A DNA stretch of 64,000 bases from Thamnaconus septentrionalis (lineage: Eukaryota; Chordata; Actinopteri; Tetraodontiformes; Monacanthidae): NCBI GenBank assembly GCA_009823395.1, contig CM020512.1, forward strand, positions 2,161,905 through 2,225,904, given 5' to 3'. The notes beneath the pieces are model-generated. The model did not search any database and had not been told where the DNA came from. It worked only from the letters and a program-made list of their open reading frames with translations. Each line of letters opens with the position of its first letter. The stretch's first letter is position 1. Both the position numbers and the translations under genes were made by a program. This document shows positions 10,331 to 21,139 of this stretch, in pieces.

Positions 10331-13300
10331 GGCAGCGAGGATCCAGTCGTAAACTTTTATTACTCAGCTGTAAATTTCTCCCTTTAACAACCAGGAATGT
10401 TTGCACCCATCTTTCCCCCGTTTTTTTTTTTTTTTTTTTACTTGTGTACAAAAACTTAGGAAAAAATATAAAAAATACCGTTACCATCCAAGATAAAAGC
10501 CCTGAAATATTGTTTTTCTGCCACAATTAAGTAGAGCGCCAAAAAAGGAGGAAAAAAGAAAAGAAAATAATAATTACGCTTGTGCGCAGCTGTGTGACAT
10601 AAAATACCACAAAGCCAAATGGGAAACTGTGTGGCGGAGGAGGGCTGCCAGAGAGAGAGAGAGAGAGAGAGAGTAAACATATCTCAGCTCAATCAGAGTG
10701 AACTCCACTCCCATTTTAGGACTGATGGTGAGGATGATATCATGACAGGAAGCTCACGTCAGGTCCCTCTCTTCACACCAAACATCCAAAAGACGCTGGT
10801 GTGTGTGAACACTGCAGATTACTTGGACTTTGTTGACAAGAGGAGGCATCACTTTCATATCCAACTCGGTAATCACTCTGAGTCTGAGAGCTCGCGCGCC
10901 ACAGAAACTATTTATTGGAACAAGCGCGCAATTGTAAATCTGGGTCAACCTCTCAACAAACCATTTAAATAGAAGAGCAGAGATTAGGAAATGTGGATTA
11001 TAAATCCAACATCTCAGATACAGATATGGGGGCGTTTTACAACAATCCTGAGCGCATTTCGTCGACTTCCACTCCAACAATAAATCTAAAAAAAAATAAA
11101 TAAAAAAAAACTACCTCAAAACAGGACGGGTGGATGAAACAAAGATATCTTTTAAAAAATGTGGTACATCATCCAGTTTAAATCTCCTACATCTTATTAA
11201 AATACAGCCAAACCTCTTTTTTCCCCCAGAAAATTATGACGTGCAGATTTCGTAACCAATAGCATTGAGTCGCAACACCATGTGTGGAAAAACAAAATAA
11301 CATGCCACATACTTGGAGCAGGGAAGTATCTTGTCCTTGCAGGCCAGAGTCTCCACACTGGGGCCACGACACACAAAGGATGCGGATCCGAGTCGCAGCC
11401 CACCGTGTGGCTTTACACCGCCAATAAACTTTACAGCAGGTACACTAAACTTTATTGGCAATGTCAACCGTGTGGTAAAAAACACGGACACACACACACA
11501 TACACACCGACAATGGCTCGAGGAGGCTGTGAGTAAAGGAAGGAGACATCCGGAACTTTCAAAGGACTCAGGCAAATACAAGAGAAAAAATAAGGACAGG
11601 ATGAAAGGACTGCTCTTCGGGCGCAACATTGTTTTCAAGGAAAGAGGGAAAATTAGTCACCAGTTGCGGTGGGACACGGCCACGCCGAAGATCTAACAGG
11701 CCGGATATTAAATGTCTTCTTTTTTTTTTAAATATAGCCCGGACCTCCTTTAATGTGACAACCTTTTGTTGTAGTTTTTTTTTTTGAAGTTAGCAAAGGG
11801 AACGTCTCGCCTCTGCTGATGAAATTCAGTGGACTGTTTCTGAGGTCTTCTCCTGTCTAAACCTCTCTGCTTGCTTTATTTGGGTTTTGCCGAGTTTCCT
11901 TTCGAACAAATCGAAAGTTTGGACGTTTGGAGCAATTAGGTCTTAAAAGAAGAACCCGCAGCATTCTCATTTTCTAAATGAAGATATACAGATCGATAAA
12001 TATGTAAATAAATAAAATAGCCTTTGTCAAATTTTAAAATAATAAGAACAAAAATAAATTCACGTGGATGTCAGTTAACAAAATTACCATCATGCAATCT
12101 CTCGTCCCCATCACAAAATAGACCTGTTTTCATAAAAGGCTCCTCCACCCAGTTCAAACGCTGTGGTACCGAGTGGATGAAATAAGATCGGTTACAGACT
12201 TTTTAAATAATTTATCCACATGACGCTGGAGTAGCTCCAAGACGCCACTGAGGTGCAAGCTTAGCTCTCACAAAAATAGGTAAGTGATAACAACAATGTA
12301 CAGGCTGTTTGTGGTCTCACGTGAAAAATGGGACAAGTCTTCCAGCTCAGGTTCAGAAGAAATTATGGTGTGAACACGAGGTGTGAGATGACCTGGTCAG
12401 ATAACATTCTTTGGGGGGGATCTTTTAAGAAGAAAAAAAAACACAAAAAAAAGTCATGTGTTGACATGAGGAGTGTTTTTTTTTTTTTTTTTATACACAT
12501 ATACATTCATAACTCGAGTGACCTACATTGCTTTCCCGTTTGCTGTTGCACTAATGCGGATTGCTGAAGCTTCACAGTGAAAGCACCACGGAGCGAAGGG
12601 AGAAACACGGCGCGTCCTTGCACCTGGCCTCGAATCCCGCATTCAGCCTTGTTTTCACCCAACCTGCGCGGTAAAGACCCATATATCGGCCTTCACGCCA
12701 TGCCCCCCAACCCTCCTCCCCGCCCGTCAATTTATGAAGATTACTTTTGGTGTTTGCTCATCTCATCGCAAACCCCTTATTCATCATCCCAAAGTTCATT
12801 AAAGACAGCTCCACATCTTCCCCGAAGACAGCATGTTTCTTATTAAAAGGATGAATCAAATGCGGCGGAGGGTCGAGGAGCTCTCCTGCTGGGAAGGGGC
12901 TTCGCATCCTTCCCTTAAAAGGTGAAATGATACACCTGCAAATACGCGTCAGGTATTTTTTTTTTAATCAAACAACTTGGGAGAGTTTACATGAGGAAGA
13001 GTTTTATTAAGAAGCTACTTAAGTCATTCCCATTTAGTTTGCCTCCTGTCGCTCTTTGGGGCTCAATATCAAAAAGTCATTTGTGCGCTGACCAGGGATT
13101 CTCCTCAATGTTTGTGCTACAATTTTTTTTTTGTTTTGTTTTTTGCAATCAGTTTTCCGAAATAAGATTGAGCCCTTCATTTTGTAGCTCAAGAAATCCA
13201 AAAGTAAAGAGACGGAAAACAAAAGGAAGTAAAGAGACTGAAAACAAAATGAACTTGTGCATTTTAGGATCAGGAAGTGGGCATTCATTCAAAACAAAAG

Positions 13301-13567
13301 AGAGAAAGAAACTGTAATTATTGTGAGCCATCTTGTTTATTCGTGATTTTACATCAACAATGGTGGGGCGGGAGGGGGGCACACAAGTCTGTCTTTCACA
13401 GAAGAAACACCAGGAAACGAGCATATTGTTAACATCAATATATAACAAGACGTACATAAAGATTATATTCAGTGCAAAAAAACAACTAGCTATCACCAGC
13501 ACATCGAAAATGAAAAAGACAAAATCCCTTACTTTCAGAATCGCTCTAGCAGGTATTCAATTTTTTT

Positions 13568-13573
13568 TTTATT
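13568..13573 (-). promoter_or_regulatory. Candidate polyadenylation signal of hoxc8a
   Basis: AATAAA on the minus strand about 1.1 kb after the hoxc8a stop, beyond both miR-196 seed matches. Another AATAAA lies at 13891-13896 and one only about 60 nt after the stop (14621-14626), so alternative ends are possible. Confidence 0.3.
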
Positions 13574-13704
13574 ATTATTATTTATACACAGTAAAATGTG
13601 CGTTATAGGCAGTTTTAGTTGTTGGGGAAAATAGCTTGCGATCAGTTCAGAGCGATGCCACGAGTGAGGAATATAAATTCAGCGAAAGGCAAAGGCTCTG
13701 AGTT

Positions 13705-13712
13705 TAGGTAGT
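13705..13712 (-). promoter_or_regulatory. Candidate miR-196 seed site in hoxc8a 3' UTR
   Basis: The mRNA-sense octamer ACTACCTA pairs with miR-196 nucleotides 1-8, about 970 nt after the hoxc8a stop. A second, 7-nt match (CTACCTA) lies at 13927-13933. Group-8 Hox genes, HOXC8 among them, are known miR-196 targets. The exact 3' UTR extent here is not established. Confidence 0.5.
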
Positions 13713-14683
13713 GCCGTGGTACAATCTCAACATTGTTCTTGGCTTTCACTTAGTCGTCTTTCCAAGACTCACAAATTGTCTTCAACAAGTGTATTCTGTA
13801 ATTCGGGTAAATGCTACATACATAACTTAATAATATAATGATGATATAGAACACTTTAAAAAAGAAAAAAAGAAAAACATCTGAAATCTCTTTATTCAGA
13901 AATCTCTATTGCATTTTCCCCAGGTTTAGGTAGCATCAAAGGATTTCAAACGATTGCATTTCCCTGGTAGTCCTAGAAAAAAGATGACTGAGGAGCCAAT
14001 AGCGATCTTTGTCTAGGCCGTTCACATGAAAACGAGAAGTAACATTAACAATAATAATAATAATTAGAATAACAATAATAATTAGAATGAAACTTGTGGT
14101 TTATACATGGGCCGTCAGCCAATGTAACTGTCGCGATGACGTCTTAACACGAACTACTAAGTTATAGGCCTACATTCGGCGTGGAAAAAATTTGGAAGTT
14201 TTTTTTTTCTGAAATAGTGAGTTTTTTTTTTAATGTAGGCTATAATATATTTACAACACATAACGGCGTTGGTCATGTTTGGATCCTTTTGGCAATGCTT
14301 CTAGCACGGATATTATCAGAAGCAGATTGTTTTCCTCAAAAATAGCTAAGCTATTTTCAATCTAACATGCGTTTTAATACACCCCCTATTTTCGAAAATA
14401 AAAATGGAACTAAAAGAGATAGGGTGACAGCGCCGTACAGCCTCAACGGGAGAAAAAAAACTTCCCAATAATGCGAATCATGACAGAATAATCGTATGAA
14501 GGAAACCTTTTTTTTTGCCTATTTATGAAAGCGACACTGGAGAGATTTTTGCCGCCTTGTGACAAAATGAAAGGGTGGTCATAAAGTTGACACTCTCTGC
14601 CTCCTTGTGACTCTTCTTCTGTTTATTGGTTGGGGCTCTTTTTCTTCTTTTTCAGCCATATAACCATAAAAAGGACCATAAAA

Positions 14684-15554
14684 TCACTCCTTGCTCTCCT
14701 CTTTCTCTTCCGCTTCTTTCTCTTCTGCCTCTTCGCCTTCACCGTCCTCGTTGCCCTCTTCCTCGGCCTCGGCTTCACCTCTCTGACCCGGAAACTTGTC
14801 TTTGTTGTTCTCCTTTTTCCACTTCATCCTCCTGTTCTGAAACCAGATCTTCACCTGCCGCTCGGTGAGGCTCAGGGCGTGGGACACCTCGATTCTTCTC
14901 TTGCGCGTCAGGTAAGGATTGAAGAGGAACTCCTTCTCCAGTTCGAGGGTTTGGTAGCGACTGTAGGTTTGCCTTCCGTTCCGTCTTCCTGGTGCTTGGG
15001 TAAAAAAAAAAAAAAAAAAAGCCAGAGGTTATGGCTCATGAAAAGGTGTCGCATAATAATTGTCAATATTCACAGATGCCTTTTTAACGAGTTACGGTCG
15101 TCTTTAACGATCGCGTTAGAAAAGGAAAAAACCAAACAAAGTGAAAACTCGTGATGTTAAATTCGTAATAGGACGCGTAAAATCTTGGCAAAAACTGGCA
15201 GTTTTTGTAAATATATATTTGCAATCACGTTTGTACCATTAATAGTTGTCTGCAGGTGTGATCATCTGTCTGACTTCCACATCCACTTCTGAGAAGAGTT
15301 ACTGGGTACACTAAAGAAGGTGCTGCACTCTAATATTCCACTATACTGTATGTAAATACGTGGCTATAAACTGTTCAATTAACAAATACATCAAAAGCAC
15401 AAACAATTCTATTTATATGGTTGCTGACAAATTCTTCCAAATTAAAATAACCGATTTAGATTTATGATCATAGTAGTTAAGTGTAAGAATGTGGCTGTTT
15501 TTTTCCCTCTCCTCCATAGCTACAGGGCCTGTAGCATGGCTAGTGCACATTCTA

Positions 15555-15608
<54 letters not shown>

Positions 15609-15920
15609 GTTCAGGGGGAAAGGAAAGAATTTGGGCACTACTCCAGCTAATTGGGAGCAGCTAATGATCAATACCTAAATGGGACTGCACCTGTGTGGCG
15701 TGATGAGAGCTTGATAGCTTTAGCAGCATGATCGATGAGAGAGGCAATATCTTCCAAATCCCTCATGATCATGACTGGATGAGTCTGAGCCACACAGGGC
15801 CTCTTGGTTAAATTGCTCCCCCAAAACCCCCTTCAAACGAGCCATATTGTGAATAATCGCAGCCTGTTGTGTTTCAGCTAGCCCTCCTGTCAGTCTGCAT
15901 GCTCCTGCTGTCTCTCTCGG

Positions 15921-15968
<48 letters not shown>

Positions 15969-16871
15969 CGTGTTTGAGGCAATGTGATATTTCCAAATAA
16001 TATTCACCCTTTTCCCCCTCGTGCGCTTGAGGTTTGGGAAATATCCCACGTCAACGATAATTGCCTTCAAAGGGCTGTTGTCATGAGCTGTGATCAGATA
16101 TGGTGTGTTTGAAGGCACTTTTGAAAGCAACAATGTAGCCCTGTACGAACATGTGCCGCTGCAGAGTAACAGCAGCCTGCAGTACAGGTTCTATGTGCCC
16201 CATCATGTTCCCCTGACTTATTTCGTTTTATCGGAAGGAGACACCCGGGCATTTTCAGAAAACACATGCACACAAAAACACATTCACGGGAGCAGACGCA
16301 CGCGGAGACGCGCGTGACACAGACACACGCTCACCCAGGCAGAGAGTTACGCTAAAGAAAGGAGAGGGAAAAAAAACCAAAACAAACAAAAAATAAAATA
16401 AAACGATAAAATGAAGTAAAGTGTATGATTCTGACCGTGGGGTCTCATCCAAGGGAACATAAGACTGGGAGAGGAGTTTTGATTTAAGTGGCCTTGTCCT
16501 TCCCCGGGGTTAGAGCTGCTCGACGATTTACAGTCTGGGTATTGCGCTAGGCTTGCGTCTTGCTGGGTACCATAAAGCGTTTGCCTCGGAAGGGCTTCGT
16601 ATCCATAAAATTTCGTCGCGTCGCCGTGACACGCCAGAGCGCACGGGTTCTGCTGGTATCCGGGGTTGGAGATCCCCGTGGTCCCGTGGTGGAAAAAGTC
16701 CTGCACATGATGGGACGGGTGCTGGAAGCCCGGTGTCGCCGCTCCGGGTCCGTAGACCAGCGTGTGGCTGCGGGCAACGCTCTGTGGAAACCTGCAGTCG
16801 TAGTAAGTTGGCTCCAGTGACTCGCCGCCTTTGTACTTGGAGAAAAGAGGGTTAACAAAATAAGAGCTCAT
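14684..16871 (-). CDS. hoxc8a: Hoxc8a homeobox protein (2 exons, 248 aa)
   Basis: Paralogue group 8 nuclear transcription factor acting in mid-thoracic patterning. Exon 1 is 16436-16871, starting [26 protein letters not shown] (shown here only as a family landmark: [16 protein letters not shown]). It carries the hexapeptide core FPWM at residues 139-142. The donor is CAC G|GTCAGA, a GT followed by a less usual CA. Exon 2 is 14684-14994 after the acceptor CCCAAG|CACC. The phase-1 join gives [17 protein letters not shown], as in mammalian HOXC8. The homeodomain is at about residues 149-208, with [13 protein letters not shown] intact. The tail (209-248) is extremely rich in Glu, as is normal for Hoxc8. 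Exons total 747 nt, exactly 249 codons with the stop; the intron is 1,441 bp (14995-16435). The start at 16871 gives the conserved MSSYF. The 3' UTR has candidate miR-196 sites. Confidence 0.97.
15556..15605. repeat. (CA)n microsatellite in hoxc8a intron
   Basis: About 25 CA units inside the hoxc8a intron. Confidence 0.97.
15923..15958. repeat. (TG)n microsatellite in hoxc8a intron
   Basis: About 18 TG units, in inverse orientation to the CA array at 15556-15605 in the same intron, so the two arrays are mutually complementary. Confidence 0.96.
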
Positions 16872-17825
16872 GTTGAGTTAGCATCAAGCGGCGCGGACTC
16901 TCTGTCGGCGGCGGAATCTCCTCCTGTAAGGATGGTGGCAGGCAGCCTTTTGTTTAGGGTTCCCAACTCGCGCAGCGCGCACAGGCGAGGCGAGACAAAC
17001 CGGAACTGGGAGAAACGCTGCCCCTTTGGACAATCTACGGCAGCTCGCTCACTCACTCCCTCCGAGCCCTTCCTCTCATCGGATTCCTCTGGCGGCGCGC
17101 GGCTGCTCTTTTCTCTCCCCCCCCCCAGGTTCGTGCAGGCTCAAACCCGGCTCATGGCATGTGCTTTTGGATGCGCGTTAGCGTTGGGTTCAGTGCGGGC
17201 TTGCTCGAGACACGGCACAGTCGCACAGACGCGCGCGGCTCTTTTCTGACGTCCCCTCCCCCCCCCCCCTCTCCCTCCTCTACCAAGCTTCCCACTCAAC
17301 CGCCCCCACCACAGGCGAACAAACCCCCCTCCCCCCTCCCCCCCCAATGCAACTACCCTCCCCCCGCCCACCCTTCATCTTTCGACGACCGGTCAGACGC
17401 GGGCCTTACGTATATCCACCTTGAGTGGGACTGCACTAATCATAACCAACAAGCCAAGAGGCTTTAAATATGATCAATGCTGCGTTTGGAACAAAAAGCT
17501 TTGTTATTTAGTGAGGGGGGAGGGGGTGGGGTGCGGGGGTAAGATATAAAGACTATGGCACGAGGCCCAGTTCTGCCATTATCATCGGTGGTTTTCATAC
17601 ACGTAGCTTTTAACGCATGCACAAAAGGGGAATACCAGCCCCCCCCCCCTTTTTTTTTTTTTAATGAACGCTGTTTGTAGAGTTTGTGAGCAATTTTCGA
17701 CCTCCATGTTATCAGAATAAAGGACCCTATTTGCTTCTAGGAGATCGCAATCTGGGACAGTCGAACGAAAACACCAACTAGAACAGCAAGTCCAGAAATA
17801 GACAATTCCAGAGAAATATGACAAT

Positions 17826-17833
17826 TACACACG

Positions 17834-17877
<44 letters not shown>
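17826..17877. repeat. (CA)n microsatellite
   Basis: About 25 CA units with a few CG variants at the left end, in the hoxc8a-hoxc9a spacer. Confidence 0.96.
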
Positions 17878-17880
<3 letters not shown>

Positions 17881-18204
17881 CAAAACATCCTCCCCGTGTA
17901 ATAATGGAGCAAAAGGCCATAGCGACACACTCGCACCATGCGCTGTCTGTGAAGCACTGAGTGTAAACACGACCAGTGCCGGGTGCCACTTACTGACCCC
18001 GTAAAACCAACGAGGATGCGCAGTAAATCTCGCACACGCGGGAGTTAATAAAATTTTACATCTGATGTTTGGCTGAGGACGAGGACGCGCGCGAATATCC
18101 CCAGCTCGATGCAGCCGCGTGGACTCTGCGAAAGGGGAGGAAAAATGTAATGCATGTGTGGATTTTTGCGCCACTGGTAATGTTTTATACACATCATCGT
18201 AAAA

Positions 18205-18340
18205 AACTGAAACGCGCACGGGGGAAATTTATAGACCTTTCATACTCCATAAATATGCATATTGCCAATCATCGCTGCACTGTTTGTCGGGGGCTGTAAA
18301 GCTTTGGCACCAAGGTCGATTATCAGGGATGGAATGAAAT
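18205..18340. promoter_or_regulatory. Candidate enhancer upstream of hoxc8a
   Basis: A complex-sequence block about 1.4 kb upstream of the hoxc8a start, with AAATTTATAGACC, CTCCATAAATATGCATATTG, CCAATCATC and GGTCGATTATCAGG. It holds several Cdx/Hox-like sites and an octamer-like ATGCATAT, in an otherwise AT-rich low-complexity neighbourhood. A Hoxc8 early enhancer with Cdx sites is known upstream of Hoxc8 in mouse and pufferfish; the identification here is by position and site content only. Confidence 0.35.
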
Positions 18341-19827
18341 GGTGTTTCCTTTATATTAAACCGTGCTTTAAAATGGTGTTTTATCACTATTATACGTTTT
18401 TGATGCTAATGTCATGTTACACAGAGGTATTCATTTTGTTATTGTTTTTGTCTGTGGTGCTATTTATTTTTCATGTTACTTTTGCTGTTATTTAAGTGTT
18501 ATATGCAATTTGTTATTAAAGTCTTGAAACATATTGTCTTTGCTAATTGTTATTTTTCTATACTTATTGGAGAAATTAATCTGTTGGAATTAAAAATGTG
18601 CATTAAAATAGGAGCACAATTGTTCGCCTGATAAATTACAATTCCACAGTTTATTAATTATATTGTTTAATTAGTAGAGGGATAGCAAAAAAAAAAGCTG
18701 TCTGAGAAATTTACTAAACACATTTATGGAAATTGAAGACACATTTCATGCCAAATAATGCGACTACAGCCTCGTAAGTGCGTAAGTAAAACCATCAAAA
18801 TAAAAAACCCAAGTGGAACCTGTCAAAAGCATCCGGGCTATACACACAACAATCAGCTCGCCGCATTCCACTGCGCTGCTCTGTGGCCTGTTACACAAAA
18901 CGCGGTTGGCGACCATATCTGTCATTGTGTCATCGATAGGTTACTCTTCATTTTTCAGCCAAGCCACAGAAGCAGTGAAAGAGCACTTCAACACGAGGGG
19001 CTCCGCTCAAAATGTAGACCAACAGCGTCATCTAGTGTCGAGATGTGTCCCGGAAGCTGTGTGAATCCACCAATCAGATACGACTGCGATGTAGACACAA
19101 AGGCTTCCTCCATTTGTCCAATCCTCTAACACATCAGGTTCTTGTTCTTCTTCAAAAAAAAAAAAAATAATAACACTACTAATCTTTTCAGAAAATATCT
19201 GAGGAAGGTGGAGCCACTCTTGAGATCCAAAGCGGAGTCAACACATTCATCATCACGTGCATCTGCTTTAAAACCTAAAAAAAAATAAAATAAACAACCT
19301 TCCGGTATTTCAGTCCTTGTTTAAATTATTGACGCGTTCTCATAATTGTTGGCTGATAGTCACTTTGTGACGAAGCGCAGGAGGGAGGGGGGCAGAGGGT
19401 CCATCTTACTGAAGTCCTGGGAGCAGTGCGCATGACTCTTCTTTGAACGAGGAGCCCACCACCTCCACCACCAGCGGGCATTAAAACCATAAAGTAATTT
19501 AGCCCAGACGTCTAGCCAGTTAGTCCAGTTTGCTTTGTTCGTCTGCATTTGAGACAAACAGCCGAGCTCCAATAGGGGCCGTAAAACTGGCATTTTTGTC
19601 CGCGCCGAGCGGAAACGCTCCTTTAAATTACAGCATCCTGCCCGTATTGTTTGTCACCACAAAAAGGCAATTTAGGCATCCCAGGAAACAAACGCGAGAC
19701 TCGGGGTGATCGCCTCTCACGTCAGGCTGCCATGTTGAAAAGCTGGTTACAGAGCAATGATGACCAGGACTTAATACAATTCTAATATACATATATATAT
19801 TAGAATTTTGTGTATACGGATGTATGG

Positions 19828-19828
<1 letters not shown>

Positions 19829-19869
<41 letters not shown>
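19829..19869. repeat. (TG)n microsatellite
   Basis: About 20 TG units in the hoxc8a-hoxc9a spacer, next to AT-rich TATATA sequence. Confidence 0.96.
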
Positions 19870-19871
<2 letters not shown>

Positions 19872-21139
19872 AAAGTATAAATAAGGATGTGTATATATAC
19901 ACTCGCATATATATTAATACTTTCATTTGAAAGTTGTTTAATGGGTTTGCTGACTATATCTTGACATGTCACGCTTAATACAATTAAATAAAAAACACAG
20001 CCTCTCATTTTCTTGTAATTAAGGTACACTGTATTGACTTGTATGAAATAAGTGAATCTGTAACATACTACAATGTTTTCCCCCCAACCAAAAGCAGCCG
20101 CCTGCTTGTTTGTGAAATATACGGTCTTGCCCCACAGCCAGAACGAGGAAACATGTGTTTGTGTGTGTATTTGATCTTAAACCATAGTTGGAGAAGCAAA
20201 TAAGACATTAAATTAACAGTCTGTCAGAGTCTGAATTCCTTTTACAGTCAATGAACGTACAAATGCTAAGCTTAATTAAAAAAAAAAAGCTGCTTTAAGC
20301 TCCTTTTGACTGGGGTTGTATTTTAAATAGCACTTGCAGAAAAGTTCTGTAGGCAATTTTTCATTTTTACCCCAGAAGAAAACACATTTGTTGAGGGTGA
20401 ATAACTAATCCCATGGTGATTTATAAGAACGCCACTTCCTGTGGTTTTGAAATCATCCAAACGGTTTTCCAATTTGCTGTGTTTCCGTTGCATGGATTCC
20501 TTTCGTGCAACTCTGTATCTCTGACTAAATTCGGTCCAAAGCAGCAACATCTCCACCAAGGCACAATCAGAACACACGATTAAAGAACTTACTTTTTTTT
20601 TCATATGTTTATATTTGCAGATACTCTATAGATAAACTTTACGGCTACAGTCCAAAAGAGAGTAAAACATGACACAAATACAACAACAGCTACACAAAAA
20701 TACAAGACGGTCAAGCCCGGTCGGTGTTTCTGTACAAAATACTACACTTGCACAACAATTTACAAAGAAAGTAAACGCGAAGCAAAAGAAACTTTCACAT
20801 TATAAATTATGGATTTGGGAAAAAATTCAAAAAAGAAATTCAAGTACTTTCTCACTCCAGACAGCTACGCGTGTCTAAACTGCATGTTTATAGTTTCTCA
20901 TACAAAAAAAAAAAAGTTATTCCTTTGTAAACGTAGAATGTTATCGTCCCCATTTGTTTTTATACGTCTGACACAATTGTGCACTGGATAATAACACTCA
21001 GCAGTCTCTCCGGATTAGGGTGAATACAAAAAAATCCAACAAAGTGATAAATATAAAGAGAGAGTAGACGGGCGTGTTCTAGTACATCCTGTCCACGTGT
21101 ACGTTTGAGATCGAGTTGTTTTTCTGCTTGCAGTCCACG

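Larger units (their letters stand above)
4038..14683. other. Spacer between hoxc6a and hoxc8a
   Basis: 10.6 kb with no convincing gene; Hoxc7 is absent, as expected. The hoxc6a-proximal part (4040-4580) contains CAGCTGAC at 4323-4330, CCAAT at 4339-4343 and many TGACGTC/GACGTT-like strings, so it is the likely promoter. 4600-8750 is AT-rich and unremarkable apart from two microsatellites. 8780-10350 is a GC-richer block with simple repeats, six CAGCTGA[T/C] boxes and a CACGTG/CCAAT pair at 10309-10330, and may be a distal promoter. About 13560-14683 is the presumed hoxc8a 3' UTR, with two miR-196 seed matches. Confidence 0.5.
16872..21139. other. Spacer between hoxc8a and hoxc9a
   Basis: No gene is seen. 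16872-17300 is GC-rich and is the likely hoxc8a promoter and 5' UTR. 17260-17360 is nearly pure C-rich low complexity. 17400-17480 and 18200-18340 are unique, non-repetitive stretches with TTTAT/ATAAA sites and are candidate enhancers. 18350-18760 is very AT-rich. 19778-19807 forms a 12-bp AT hairpin. The part just below 21139 is presumed hoxc9a 3' UTR. Confidence 0.5.

Noticed and set aside
4038..14683. A possible hoxc7 gene
   Set aside because: No homeodomain-coding sequence or YPWM is present in any frame; vertebrate HoxC clusters lack group 7.
19778..19807. 12-bp AT-rich hairpin in the hoxc8a-hoxc9a spacer
   Set aside because: It is made mostly of TA repeat units (AATTCTAATATA and inverse), so it is likely a by-product of low-complexity sequence.
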